A DNA stretch of 64,000 nt from Planctomycetota bacterium. Its GTDB lineage: Bacteria > Planctomycetota > Phycisphaerae > Phycisphaerales > UBA5793. The translations under genes were made by a program, and so were the position numbers. The stretch covers positions 81,157 to 145,156 of the forward strand of contig CAUJHZ010000076.1 in the NCBI GenBank assembly GCA_963205185.1, read 5' to 3'. This document shows, in pieces, positions 51,912 to 61,462 of this stretch (positions within the stretch are counted from its first letter, which is position 1; each line of letters begins with the position of its first letter). The notes beneath the pieces were generated by a model that was not told the origin of the DNA, searched no databases, and worked only from the letters and a program-made list of their open reading frames with translations.

Positions 51912-53312
51912 TCAGGGCTTGGCAGCGCGGCGGTCGCGGATCCAACCCGGCAGTTCTTCGCGCTTGAGAATGTGCTGAGTGCCGTCGGTGAGATCTTTCA
52001 CGGACACCGTGCCGCCTGAGTACGCGTCGTCGATGATGATTGCCGTCCGTGCGAAGCACGCGGCGGCATCTTTGAGCAGCTTGTCGATCTTGCTGGTGGA
52101 CTTGTATGACCGCCTCGCATGCAGGCCCGCTTGCCGCATTTCGGCCACGAGCGGCACGACCGCCGCGTCGCACTCCGGCCCGCCCGCGGAGATGATGAAC
52201 GCGTCGGGCCTCGTGTTCAGATACTCGGCGAGCATCGCCTCATCGGGCATCAGGCCGTTTTCCTCGAGCACGAGCGAGAGCACGACATCACCCATCCCAA
52301 AGCCGACCGCGGGCGTCGGCGGCCCGCCGAACATCTCGATGAGCCGGTCGTATCGTCCGCCGCCGGCAATGGCCCGCTGGCCCTGGGCCGTGATCTCGAA
52401 CACGGTGCCGGTGTAGTACGCCAGGCCGCGCACGATCGAGAAGTCGAATTCGCACCACTTGAGAATGTCGCGCGCCGCCAGTTCGGCCAGCAGCGCCACC
52501 AGGCCCGCCGTCGCCGGCGAGCTTCGATCGATGGGCGGATTCGCACGACCGTTTTCGAGCGCGGCCAGCGCTTCATTCATCTGCTTCTGCACTTCATCGA
52601 GGCCGCGAATGAACGCGATCGGATCAAGGCCGATTTCTGCGCACGAAGACTCAAACACCTCGGGCGGCATGCGGTCGCGCCGGTCGAGGAGCGTGAGCGC
52701 CGCCGGCACGCTGGCCTCGCCAACGCCGCTGGCCCGGAGCATCTCGGAGACAAGGTCGCGATTGCTCAGCCGGACCGTGAGGTGTTTCGACTCCAGCCCG
52801 AGTTCGCGAAACAGGCCGACGGCCGCCGCGATGACTTCGGCGTCGGCCGCGGCTGAGCCGTCGCCGATCACATCGACGTTCCACTGGAGAAACTCGCGCA
52901 GCCGGCCGCGCTGGGGCCGCTCGGCGCGGTAGTGCAGCGGGATGGCGAACCACTTCGTGGGCCGGGGCAGCGATGCCGCCTTGTCGGCGAACATGCGGGC
53001 AAGGGTCGGCGTGAACTCGGGTCGCAGGGCGTAGGGCGCCCGGCCGGTAGCTTTGACCTGCTCGACCTCTTCGGGGCTCTTGCCGCTGAAGGCCTGGAAG
53101 AGTTCGCCGAGGATCCCCTCACCGCTTTTGACGGCGTAGAGGTCCGAGGATTCGAAAGTGGGCCCTTCAATCTCGTCAAAGCCGTGCCGGATAGCTACTT
53201 TGCGCCAGGCCTGCTCGATGTAGCGTCTGCGGGCCATCTCGCGCGGGTAGAAGTCGCGCGTGCCCTTGGGGCCCTGGAACTTTTTGCCTCGTTTGCCTTC
53301 CGTTTCAGCCAT
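51912..53312 (-). CDS. hisS: histidyl-tRNA synthetase
   Basis: 466 residues from the ATG at 53312. Class II synthetase: KGTRDFYP start, motif 2 YRAERPQRGRLREFLQWNVDVIG, HisA motif LAYYTGTVFE, GGGRYDRL and motif 3 GFGMGDVVL. The C-terminal anticodon-binding domain (about 360-450) has SAGGPECDAAVVPL and ARRSYKSTSKIDKLLKDA. The Arg that activates His-AMP formation sits in FSIVRGLAYY, as usual. It charges tRNA-His. The N-terminus has a short Lys-rich extension (EGKRGKKFQ). It converges with the desaturase gene. Confidence 0.96.
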   Translation of the reverse strand: MAETEGKRGKKFQGPKGTRDFYPREMARRRYIEQAWRKVAIRHGFDEIEGPTFESSDLYAVKSGEGILGELFQAFSGKSPEEVEQVKATGRAPYALRPEFTPTLARMFADKAASLPRPTKWFAIPLHYRAERPQRGRLREFLQWNVDVIGDGSAAADAEVIAAAVGLFRELGLESKHLTVRLSNRDLVSEMLRASGVGEASVPAALTLLDRRDRMPPEVFESSCAEIGLDPIAFIRGLDEVQKQMNEALAALENGRANPPIDRSSPATAGLVALLAELAARDILKWCEFDFSIVRGLAYYTGTVFEITAQGQRAIAGGGRYDRLIEMFGGPPTPAVGFGMGDVVLSLVLEENGLMPDEAMLAEYLNTRPDAFIISAGGPECDAAVVPLVAEMRQAGLHARRSYKSTSKIDKLLKDAAACFARTAIIIDDAYSGGTVSVKDLTDGTQHILKREELPGWIRDRRAAKP

Positions 53313-53531
53313 GGCGGCTGAGGGTAGCGGCAGCGGGATGGCGAATCGACTGCCCGGCAAGACGCCGCTCGGACGAGCGGCTCACGACCGGAACGCGAAC
53401 AAAAACTGAGGAAATCGCCAAAGAAACTGGCGTGAGATGGGCAAATCAGGTACATTATTGAGCATCGGGCCGCGTTCGCCGGCTCCGCACGTTGTGTCGA
53501 TGCTCGTCGCTGCTGACCGAAGGAGAACCGA

Positions 53532-54327
53532 ATGCCGCGTCTGACCGCTCGCCGCCGGGGCTTCACCCTCATCGAACTGCTCGTGGTGATCTCGATCATC
53601 GCGCTTCTGATTGGCCTGCTGCTGCCGGCCCTGTCGCAGGCGCGCGATGCCGGCCGCCGCACGACCTGCCTGTCGAACCTGAAGCAGATCGGATACGGCA
53701 TGCACTTTTACGCGAAAGACTACGACAGCTTCGTTCCGCGTGAGGGGCACTACTACGACCGCCGGTACTCGAGTTGGAACCCGAACCTGTCGTCGAATAT
53801 CCCGTGGCCATTCGCCTTTCGACCTTACGTGGACAAGACGCCTGGCGATTACTACACGCGCATGCAGCGCGGCGGACAGGGAGACAAGTTCGAGTTTCTC
53901 AGCGTCTACAAGTGCCCATCGCATCCGCGGAAGGAACACTACATCCAGTACGTGAACAACGGCATCAACTCGCAGCGGCAACCGCGATGACCTCTGTCCA
54001 GCCACCCGCTACGAGGAATTCCAGCGTCCATCCACGACTCTCTACCTGTCGGAGTTCACGGACGATGAGTCGGCGTCATTCGCCCAGAACAACTATGGTC
54101 CGGCGTTCTCAAGTTATGGCGATCGAGGCGTTGCCTCGTGGTACGACATCTGGCGAGGGTTCCACATCAACGGGCAGAGCGAGAACTACGACACCGGCCG
54201 CCGCCTCTCCAAGAATCGCCACAAGACCGGCTCGAACTGCCTCTTTACCGACAGCCACGCTGAACTGATCAAGGATGACAGCATGGTGGAGAAGGATTCC
54301 TGGAACGACTGGACGCCTCGCTTCTGA
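53532..54327 (+). pseudogene. prepilin-like protein gene with a frameshift
   Basis: The ATG at 53532 has AAGGAGAA upstream. The N-terminus is a type IV prepilin/pseudopilin leader: [20 protein letters not shown], cleaved at G/F with Glu at +5. The first frame ends at TGA 53988-53990 after 152 residues. The remaining ~112 residues ([25 protein letters not shown]... to WNDWTPRF) continue in the +1 frame to a stop at 54325-54327. The intact paralogue at 54343 shows the full arrangement, so one base was gained (or two lost) near 53965-53985. It may be a sequencing error, a recent mutation or an inactive copy. Confidence 0.75.
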
Positions 54328-54342
54328 CCAGGCGGCAGGCAC

Positions 54343-55152
54343 GTGGACAAGTATCGAGCCACTCGCGGACGATCCGGCTTTACGCTGATCGAACTGCTCA
54401 TCGTCGTCTCGCTGATCGCGCTGCTCATTGCGCTGCTGCTGCCGGCGCTGGCTCAGGCGCGGCGGGGGGCGCAGCGGACGGCCTGCGTTTCCAACCTGCG
54501 GCAGATCGGCTGCGCGCTCCAGTTCTACGCCCGCGATTTCAACGACTTCGCGCCGCGCGAAGGGCACTACTTCGACCGGCCCGCGCCGTCGTGGGCCCGC
54601 AAGCCCGCCTCGAGCATTCCCTGGGCGTTCGCCTTTCGGCCGTATGTCGATTCCTCGACGCCGGGCGACTACTACAGCCGCATGCAGCGCGGCGGCGAAG
54701 GGGACCGCTTCGAGTTCCTTAGCGTGTACAAGTGTCCTTCGCACCCGCGCCGCGCGCACTTCATCCAGTACGCCGTAAATGGCATCAAATTCGACCGCAC
54801 CGGCGGGCGCGATGAACTGGCCACAGCGACCACGCTCGACGAATTCCGCCGGCCTTCCGAGACGATCTACCTCTCCGAATTCACCGACGATGAATCCGCA
54901 TCGTTCGCCGCCAACGCCTACGGGGTGGCGTACACGAACTGGGGCGACCGGGGCGTGGCGTCGTGGTACGACCTCTGGTCAGGCATCCACATCAGCTCCC
55001 CGATCGAGAACTACGATCGCGGCCGCCGCCTGTCGAGCAACCGGCACGGCAGCGGTTCGAACGCACTGTTCGCCGACGGGCACGCCCGGCTCATCGACGC
55101 CGAGGTGCTGGTGATGCGCGACGCGTGGAACGACTGGACGCCGCGCTTTTGA
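54343..55152 (+). CDS. prepilin-type N-terminal cleavage/methylation domain protein
   Basis: 269 residues from a GTG at 54343, 15 bp after the frameshifted copy. The leader [19 protein letters not shown] has the class III signal-peptide site G/F with Glu+5. The C-terminal part contains [18 protein letters not shown] and [13 protein letters not shown], related to the H-X9-DG type endings of planctomycete pseudopilins. The two tandem genes share most of their sequence ([44 protein letters not shown]). They probably form minor pseudopilins of a type II secretion or type IV pilus-like machine; no machinery genes are adjacent. Confidence 0.88.
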   Translation: MDKYRATRGRSGFTLIELLIVVSLIALLIALLLPALAQARRGAQRTACVSNLRQIGCALQFYARDFNDFAPREGHYFDRPAPSWARKPASSIPWAFAFRPYVDSSTPGDYYSRMQRGGEGDRFEFLSVYKCPSHPRRAHFIQYAVNGIKFDRTGGRDELATATTLDEFRRPSETIYLSEFTDDESASFAANAYGVAYTNWGDRGVASWYDLWSGIHISSPIENYDRGRRLSSNRHGSGSNALFADGHARLIDAEVLVMRDAWNDWTPRF

Positions 55153-55214
55153 AAAGCCGGACGGCCGCATCGACCCGGCGCGCTCTCACTGGACGCGTAT
55201 CGCCTGGTCTGCGG

Positions 55215-55378
55215 CCCTGCGTGGCCTGCGCTCCCAGGGCGTCGCTTGACCACAGCACCGCGCTCTTGGGCCCTGCGTGGCCTGCGCTCCCAAGGCATCG
55301 CTTGACCACGGCACCGCGCTCTTGGGTCCCTGCGTGGCCTGCGCTGCCAGGGCGTCGCTTGACCACGGCACCGCGCCG
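55215..55378. repeat. three tandem ~56-bp repeats
   Basis: Units begin at 55215, 55271 and 55328 (periods 56 and 57). Each reads CCCTGCGTGGCCTGCGCT, then CCCAGGGCGTCGCTTGACCA and CGGCACCGCGC, with a few base differences. The unit contains CCCTG...CAGGG, which can form a small hairpin. It fills most of the ~300-bp gap between the prepilin-like gene and nuoG. No convincing protein is seen in this gap. Confidence 0.85.
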
Positions 55379-55458
55379 CGTGCGCAGACGCGGATGAGGT
55401 GATTGCGGGCGTTTCCCGGCGTCCCCGCCGCCGCCATCGGCTGCTACGATTGCGCTCC

Positions 55459-57153
55459 ATGGGCACGATCACGATCAACGGCAAGCCATGCGCGTTTGAG
55501 GGCGCTCCTTCGATCCTCCAGGTCGCGCTGGACAACGGCATCGACATCCCCCGCTACTGCTACCACGAGGGGCTGAGCGTGGTCGCGTCGTGCCGCATCT
55601 GTCTTGGGGAAGTCTGGGCGCCCAACCCGCGGACCGGGCAACTCGAAGCCATCCCGCGCCTGCTGCCCACCTGCCAGACGCCGTGCGGCGATGGGCAGAT
55701 CGTCCGCACCGACAGCCCCAAGTCCATCGCCAACCAGAAGGCGGTGATGGAGTACCTGCTCATCAACCATCCGCTGGACTGCCCGATCTGCGACCAGGCG
55801 GGCGAGTGCTACCTGCAGGATTACTCGTACGAATACGGCCGGGGCGAATCGCGCTTTGAGGAAGCGAAGATCAAGCAACCCAAGAAGGACGTCGGGCCGC
55901 ATATCTACCTCTACAGCGACCGCTGCATCATGTGCAGCCGGTGCGTGCGCTTCACGCGCGAGGTGACGGGCACGGCGGAGTTGTGCGTCGTCGGGCGCGG
56001 GGCGGCGGAACAGATCGACCTCTTTCCGGGTAAGGCGCTGGACAACGAACTCTCGGGCAACGTGGCGGACATCTGCCCCGTCGGCGCGCTGCTCGACAAG
56101 GATTTTCTCTTTGCCCAGCGGGTCTGGCTGCTGACCAAGACGCCGAGCATCGACGGCATCACGGCGTCGGGCGACAACATCTCCATCGAGCACAACGAGG
56201 GGCGCATCTACCGCATCAAGCCGCGCCGCAACCTTGCCGTCAACAAGTGGTGGATCAGCGATGAAGTGCGTTACGGCTGGGAGTTCATTCACCGGGAAGA
56301 CCGCCTGAGCGAGCCGCGGCGCACGCAGTACGGCGACCAGATCGGCACGAGTTTCGCCGCAGCCTTTGATGAGATTCACGAGCGGCTCTCGGCGATCATC
56401 GCGGGCGGCGGCAAGGTGGCCGCGCTGGTCAGCCCGATGCTGCCTTGCGAAGAGGCGTATCTCATGGGCAAGTGGGTGCGCGGTTTGTGCCGCGAACCGG
56501 CCCAGGCGATCTTCGGCGTGGGGCCGGCGCCGGTGAGCGGCGAAGACAAGACCTTCCCACCGGGCGCTGCGCCGACGGATCCGAACGCGTTCACCATTCG
56601 CGCCGAGAAAGCGCCCAACGCGCGCGGCGTGCGGCGCGTGCTCAAGGGCTTCAACCGGCTCGACGGCGACACCGCTGAGGCATTGGAATACGAGCCGTGG
56701 CTTGCGGCGATCAAGAACGCCGAGGCGGTGATCCTCACGGGGAACTATCCGAGCGAATGGGTGACCAAGGATCTCGCCAAGGCCCTGAGCCGCAAGTTCG
56801 TCGTGCTCATCGACACGCTGCCCAATGACTTCACGGCCAAGGCGAACGTGGTGCTGCCGGGCGCGACGTGGGCGGAAAAGAGCGGTACGTTCGAGAACGT
56901 GAACGGCGTGCTGCAGGCGTTTGAACAGGCGATTCCGCCGCGCGAGGGCTGCCGCGGCGAAGGACAGATCTTCAGCGACCTGCTGGCCCGCCGGGCCGCG
57001 GGCGCCAACGGCCACGGCCTGCCGCGCTACAACGCCGCGGCGGTGCGCGAGGAGATGGCGCGCGAGTTGCAATTGACGGAATTCACCACGGACGTGCACA
57101 CGCCTCATGCGGGCTCGTTCATCGAATCAGAAATGGAACTCGTCGACCTCTAA
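55459..57153 (+). CDS. nuoG: NADH-quinone oxidoreductase subunit G, short form
   Basis: 564 residues from the ATG at 55459. The N-terminal [2Fe-2S] ferredoxin domain has Cys in PRYCYHEGLSVVASCRICLGE and LPTCQTPC. The 4Fe-4S ligands are in PLDCPICDQAGECYLQDYS (plus His in NHPLDCP), DRCIMCSRCVRFTREV and ADICPVGAL. The C-terminal molybdopterin-like domain (about 230-560) is shorter than the ~900-residue E. coli form but keeps NVVLPGATWAEKSGTFENVNG. It carries electrons from FMN to the membrane arm of complex I. It is 39 bp upstream of purQ, with no other nuo genes adjacent. Confidence 0.93.
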   Translation: MGTITINGKPCAFEGAPSILQVALDNGIDIPRYCYHEGLSVVASCRICLGEVWAPNPRTGQLEAIPRLLPTCQTPCGDGQIVRTDSPKSIANQKAVMEYLLINHPLDCPICDQAGECYLQDYSYEYGRGESRFEEAKIKQPKKDVGPHIYLYSDRCIMCSRCVRFTREVTGTAELCVVGRGAAEQIDLFPGKALDNELSGNVADICPVGALLDKDFLFAQRVWLLTKTPSIDGITASGDNISIEHNEGRIYRIKPRRNLAVNKWWISDEVRYGWEFIHREDRLSEPRRTQYGDQIGTSFAAAFDEIHERLSAIIAGGGKVAALVSPMLPCEEAYLMGKWVRGLCREPAQAIFGVGPAPVSGEDKTFPPGAAPTDPNAFTIRAEKAPNARGVRRVLKGFNRLDGDTAEALEYEPWLAAIKNAEAVILTGNYPSEWVTKDLAKALSRKFVVLIDTLPNDFTAKANVVLPGATWAEKSGTFENVNGVLQAFEQAIPPREGCRGEGQIFSDLLARRAAGANGHGLPRYNAAAVREEMARELQLTEFTTDVHTPHAGSFIESEMELVDL

Positions 57154-57192
57154 CGACCAGAGCCGCCGGCGAAAGCCGCGAGTTGACTTCGC

Positions 57193-57996
57193 ATGAAGCC
57201 AAACACACTCATCATCCGGGCGGCGGGAACGAACTGCGATCGCGAACTCGCGCACGCCTTTGAGAGCGCGGGCGCGGCGACGCAGTCCATCCACCTCAAC
57301 GTGCTCATGGAGCAGCCGGACCTGCTCGACCGCTTCGATCTGCTCGGCGTGCCGGGCGGGTTCAGTTACGGCGACGACGTCGCGGCGGGCAAGATCCAGG
57401 CGCTGCTCATGAAAGAGCGGCTCTATCCGGCGCTGCGGCGCTGCATCGAGCGCGGCGTGCCGATCTTCGCGCCGTGCAACGGCTTCCAGGCGCTGGTCAA
57501 AATGGGCCTGCTGCCCGGGCCGGCGCGCGGCCAGGCGTGGCCCACCGATCGGCCGCCGGCGCAGAGCGTCACGCTGCTGGACAATTCCGGCGGGTGTTTC
57601 ATCGACCGCTGGATCAATGTCGAAACCGAGCCGCACTGCCCGTGCATCTGGACGCAGAATCTCGATGAAGTCGGCGGCGAGTTCGTTCTGCCCATCGCGC
57701 ACGGCGAGGGGCGATTCATCTCCGACCCCGACACGCTGGCCACGCTCGAAGCGGAGCACCTCGTCGCCCTGCGCTACGCCCAGGGACACAACGTGAACGG
57801 CTCGATGAACCGCATCGCCGGCATCTGCGACGCAAGCGGACTCATCTTCGGCCTCATGCCGCATCCCGAGCGCTTCACCAAGTGGGTTCAGCACCCGCGC
57901 TGGACGCGGCTGGAGCCGTCCGTGCTGTCGAGCACGCCGCTGGGATTGGCGATGTTCCGAAACGCGGTGCGCCATGCTCAGGCGCAGCGCGTCTGA
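57193..57996 (+). CDS. purQ: phosphoribosylformylglycinamidine synthase subunit PurQ
   Basis: 267 residues. Class I glutamine amidotransferase: VPGGFSYGDDVAAGKI (oxyanion region), the nucleophile Cys95 in APCNGFQAL, and the closing catalytic His-x-Glu in GLMPHPERF. It supplies ammonia to PurL for the fourth step of purine synthesis. Length is slightly above the B. subtilis PurQ, with an extra ~20-residue C-terminal tail. purL and purS are not adjacent. It converges on the 7TM-HD gene. Confidence 0.94.
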   Translation: MKPNTLIIRAAGTNCDRELAHAFESAGAATQSIHLNVLMEQPDLLDRFDLLGVPGGFSYGDDVAAGKIQALLMKERLYPALRRCIERGVPIFAPCNGFQALVKMGLLPGPARGQAWPTDRPPAQSVTLLDNSGGCFIDRWINVETEPHCPCIWTQNLDEVGGEFVLPIAHGEGRFISDPDTLATLEAEHLVALRYAQGHNVNGSMNRIAGICDASGLIFGLMPHPERFTKWVQHPRWTRLEPSVLSSTPLGLAMFRNAVRHAQAQRV

Positions 57997-58003
57997 CGCG
58001 TTA

Positions 58004-60346
58004 TCAGGCCGTGGCGGCCGGCGCCGGCGGAGTCTGCTCGCGCTCGGCGCTTTCGCGCTCGACCTGCTGCGACGGATAGACGATGCGGGCGTGCCGAATG
58101 GCGCAGAGCGATTTGATAATCGAATCCTCGATCAGCGTCAGTTCGCGCAGCGTCAGGTTGCACTCGTCGAACTGATGGTCGAGCAGTCGCTTCTGCCCCA
58201 TGGAGCGCACGAGTTGCTCGATGCGGGTCGGCGAGAAGTCCGGCAAGGCGCGCGACGCCGACTCGGACGCGTCGGCGAGCATCACGATGGCGACTTCCTT
58301 GGTGCGCGGCCGGGGTCCGGGATAGCGGTAAGCCACTTCGTTCACGTCGTCGTGCGTCTTGCCCGACTCGGCGCGCTCCTTGGCGACCTGGTAGAAGTAC
58401 TCGACGAGCGTCGTGCCGTGGTGGGCTTCGATGAAGTGATGGATGGGCTTGGGCAGGCCCCACTCACGGGCCATTTCCAGGCCGTCTTTGACGTGACCGA
58501 CGATGAGCAGCAGGCTCATGGCCGGGCTGAGTTTTTCATGCCGGTTCAGTCCGTCATCCTGGTTCTCGACGAAGTACTGCGGCTTGTTCATCTTGCCGAT
58601 GTCGTGGTAGAGCGAGCCGACGTAGGTCAGCAGCGAATTGGCGCCGATCGCCTCCGCGGCGGTCTCGGCGATCGTGGCCACCTGCAGCGAGTGGTTCCAG
58701 GTGCCCGGCGCGCGCTGCTGAAGTTCGCGCAGCAGCTCGTGCTTGGGGTCTCGCAGCTCAACGAGCGTCAGACCCGTCGTCACGTCGAACACGCGCTCGA
58801 TCGTCGAGAGAACGCCCAGAGCGAACACGCCCACGAGCACGCCCGCCGAAGCGCCGAACAAGCCGTCGTAGAGAGCCGCCTGCCAGAACACCGCCGGCTC
58901 GGTCATCGGCAGCGACCAGATGGAGCGCAGAATGGCGCCCACGCCCAGCACCGCACCGGTCATGACCCCGGCGCGCACCAGGGTGTGCCGGTCGCGGATG
59001 TCGCGCAGGCACGCGACGATGACGCACGAACCGACCACGAGCAGGATGAGCGCGCTGATGCGCAGATCGAGCGCGAAGCACACGATCAGCGAGTGAATGG
59101 CGCTGATGCCGATGGCCATCTGCCGCCCGAAAGCGACGTGGACGATCACCGTGAGCAGCAATGTCGGCGCCAGAATCGCCAGCACGAGGGCCTGCGGCAT
59201 CGCGCGGGCCGCCAGCACGGCAAGCAGCAGCGCGGCGACGCTCATGACCGACATCGCCAGCAGGTGTCGCGGGCGATTGAGAACCGTCGAATAGAAGATC
59301 GAGAGGTACGCCCCCAGCGACCCGGCGATGAGCGCGACAAGCCCGGCAATGCCCAGGCGACCGATCCAGCGCGGAAGGGCCTGCAGGTTGTCGAGATAAG
59401 CGGCGTGCTCGGCCGTAACGAGCTGCACCTGCTCGTTGGTCAGCCGTTCGCCCCTCGTGTACAGCACTTCTCCGCGCTTGTGCGTGTTCCACTGGTTGGG
59501 CACCGCGTCGGCGCTGCGCCGGGCGGTCAACTGAGTCGCCGCGTCGTCAAACTGGAAGGTCGGCTGCTGACCGGCGAGCAGGCGATGGAGAATCGGCGCC
59601 TGCAGCGGCTCGGGAAAGAGGCGCATCACGTTGTCGCGCACGCCTTCGGGAGCCTCGCCCTCGGCATCGACAAAGTCGGAGACGGATACGGTCTGAGACT
59701 CACCGCTGGTCAGTCGGAGATGGATCGGCACGGGCGTGAGCGTCGGCTCGATCTGCCAGCGGTCGCTGTCGATGATCGGCCGCTTGTACACGATGCGGTC
59801 AAAGAGCTGATCGACGAGCGCGGTCCACTCCGGCTTGGTTTCGCCTGTCTCATCGGTGAATTGTTGCAGCGAGGCCAGGGCCTGCGGCGTCAGATTGAAA
59901 GACCGCACCAGCGTTTCATTCACCTCCGCGAGCGAGGCGCGGTTGGCGACGGCGCGCGGCAGGCCGAGGATCGACTGGCGCAATGGGCCGGTCACCTTCT
60001 CGACCTCCGCGTAGATGCGGGGCGCCTGCTGCATCGCCACTTCTTTCTGGGCGCGCGTGCGGCTCTCGTCGAGGACGTTGAAGGACACGCGCGCGGCGAA
60101 GGTGTCGCGCATGATCAGGCCCGCGCTGAGCATCGCCTGCCCGCGGGACCAGACGATCAGGCTGGCCGCCCCGAATACATAGAGGAGCGCGATCCCCAGG
60201 GCGATGAGAATCTCCGGGCGATCGCGCCACGTGGCCGGCGGTCGGCGATCGGCCGGGGAGCGCGTGCGGCGGAATTCTTCACGCCGGGCTGGCAGTTGTG
60301 GCCGCCCGCCGCGGCGCGCGATGCGCGTGGTGTTCGTGCGAGTCAC
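58004..60346 (-). CDS. 7TM-HD family membrane phosphohydrolase (PgpH/YqfF-like)
   Basis: 780 residues from a GTG at 60346 that overlaps the phoH stop (GTGA). One N-terminal helix (about 45-68) is followed by a large periplasmic 7TMR-HDED domain (about 70-340). Seven helices come next (about 350-560), then a cytosolic HD domain with GTWNHSLQVATIAETAA, SLYHDIGKMNKP (metal-binding HD), HLFIEAHHGTT-like HFIEAHHGTTLVEYF and a later MLADASESA. Well-studied members (PgpH) degrade c-di-AMP. The usual order phoH-yqfF-ybeY is seen except that ybeY is missing here. Confidence 0.92.
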   Translation of the reverse strand: MTRTNTTRIARRGGRPQLPARREEFRRTRSPADRRPPATWRDRPEILIALGIALLYVFGAASLIVWSRGQAMLSAGLIMRDTFAARVSFNVLDESRTRAQKEVAMQQAPRIYAEVEKVTGPLRQSILGLPRAVANRASLAEVNETLVRSFNLTPQALASLQQFTDETGETKPEWTALVDQLFDRIVYKRPIIDSDRWQIEPTLTPVPIHLRLTSGESQTVSVSDFVDAEGEAPEGVRDNVMRLFPEPLQAPILHRLLAGQQPTFQFDDAATQLTARRSADAVPNQWNTHKRGEVLYTRGERLTNEQVQLVTAEHAAYLDNLQALPRWIGRLGIAGLVALIAGSLGAYLSIFYSTVLNRPRHLLAMSVMSVAALLLAVLAARAMPQALVLAILAPTLLLTVIVHVAFGRQMAIGISAIHSLIVCFALDLRISALILLVVGSCVIVACLRDIRDRHTLVRAGVMTGAVLGVGAILRSIWSLPMTEPAVFWQAALYDGLFGASAGVLVGVFALGVLSTIERVFDVTTGLTLVELRDPKHELLRELQQRAPGTWNHSLQVATIAETAAEAIGANSLLTYVGSLYHDIGKMNKPQYFVENQDDGLNRHEKLSPAMSLLLIVGHVKDGLEMAREWGLPKPIHHFIEAHHGTTLVEYFYQVAKERAESGKTHDDVNEVAYRYPGPRPRTKEVAIVMLADASESASRALPDFSPTRIEQLVRSMGQKRLLDHQFDECNLTLRELTLIEDSIIKSLCAIRHARIVYPSQQVERESAEREQTPPAPAATA

Positions 60347-61410
60347 GGCAACACCTCGCTCTCGGCGGGTCGGCGGGGCGCGCTGTCCGCAGGCGCCGCG
60401 CGGAAGGGCCGCTCGGGCTTGCTGGCGCGCAGCACCGCCTCAGAGCCGTACGCCTCGACGATCTGCTGAACGAGGCGGTGGCGCACGATGTCTTCGCGGC
60501 CCAGCGCGACGGTCTCCACGCCGCGGATGCGGTGCAGCCGGCGAACCGCGTCGATGAGGCCCGACTGGCTCGGATCATCGAGGTCCACCTGGCTCGGATC
60601 GCCGGTCACAATGCACTTGCTGCGCCGGCCGGTTCGCGTGAGGAACATCATCATCTGCGAAATCGTGGCGTTCTGGGCTTCGTCGAGAATGATCGCGGCG
60701 TCGTTGAGCGTGCGGCCGCGCATGAACGCCAGCGGGATGATCTCGACCACGTCGTTGGCGATGAAGCGCTGCAGCGACTGGTAGTCGAGCATGTCGCCGA
60801 GCGCATCGAAAAGCGGCCGCAGGTACGGGTTGACCTTCTGCTGCAGATCCCCGGGCAGGAAGCCGAGCCGCTCGCCGGCCTCGACGGCGGGGCGCGCCAG
60901 CACGAGGCGCTTCACGCGGCCGATCTTGAGCATGTGCACCGCGGCGGCCACGGCGAGGTAGGTCTTGCCGGTGCCGGCGGGACCCACCCCGAAGACGAGG
61001 TCATTGGTTCGGATCGCTTCGAGATAGAGGTCCTGATTCGGCGTCTTTGGGCGCACCGGCCGGCCGGACGCGTAGACGTTGATCAGGCCGTCCCACGCCG
61101 GCAGGTCGTCGCCGACGAGCGTTTCATCGACGCGCGGAGCTTCAGGCGCCGACACGATGGCCTCGAGCACCTGCTCGCGCGATAATGACTGACGGCTCTG
61201 CGCGAGGCGCGCGAGGTGTTCGACCACCGCGGCGGCTTTATTCACTGCGGCCTCGTCGCCCCGCAGGACGACACGGCCGTCCTGGGCGGCCGTGATGTGA
61301 ACACCCAGCGCTTCGCGGATCATCTTGAGGTTCCTGTCGGAGGAGCCGAGCAGGGTCGTGCGATCGATGCCTGGAGGAATCTTGAACGTGCGTTCGAGCA
61401 ACAGGTCCAC
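60343..61410 (-). CDS. phoH: PhoH family ATPase
   Basis: About 355 residues from a GTG at 61410. The frame is open up to an ATG at 61551, but that extra stretch overlaps the divergent lipoprotein's signal peptide and has no ribosome site. Core motifs: [17 protein letters not shown] and GRVVLRGDE (N-terminal KH-like domain), Walker [36 protein letters not shown], Walker B IILDEAQN, and [10 protein letters not shown]. PhoH proteins are NTPases linked to RNA metabolism and ribosome function with YbeY. The gene is translationally coupled to the 7TM-HD gene downstream. Confidence 0.92.
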   Translation of the reverse strand: MDLLLERTFKIPPGIDRTTLLGSSDRNLKMIREALGVHITAAQDGRVVLRGDEAAVNKAAAVVEHLARLAQSRQSLSREQVLEAIVSAPEAPRVDETLVGDDLPAWDGLINVYASGRPVRPKTPNQDLYLEAIRTNDLVFGVGPAGTGKTYLAVAAAVHMLKIGRVKRLVLARPAVEAGERLGFLPGDLQQKVNPYLRPLFDALGDMLDYQSLQRFIANDVVEIIPLAFMRGRTLNDAAIILDEAQNATISQMMMFLTRTGRRSKCIVTGDPSQVDLDDPSQSGLIDAVRRLHRIRGVETVALGREDIVRHRLVQQIVEAYGSEAVLRASKPERPFRAAPADSAPRRPAESEVLP

Positions 61411-61462
61411 TCCGTTCGCACCTGCCGGCGCGAAGAACCTTTCGTCCGCCTGTACGTCCCCA

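Noticed and set aside
55186-55437. Repetitive minus-strand peptide frames over the tandem repeat
   Set aside because: They arise because the 56/57-bp unit repeats a short open stretch; there is no ribosome site and the frame changes between units.
55444-57108. A 554-codon minus-strand open frame opposite nuoG
   Set aside because: The plus strand carries all the FeS ligands of NuoG; the minus frame is antiregister sequence.
57974-60469. An 831-codon plus-strand open frame opposite the 7TM-HD gene
   Set aside because: The minus strand encodes helices and the HD motifs; the plus frame is rich in Arg, His and Gly, typical of a shadow.
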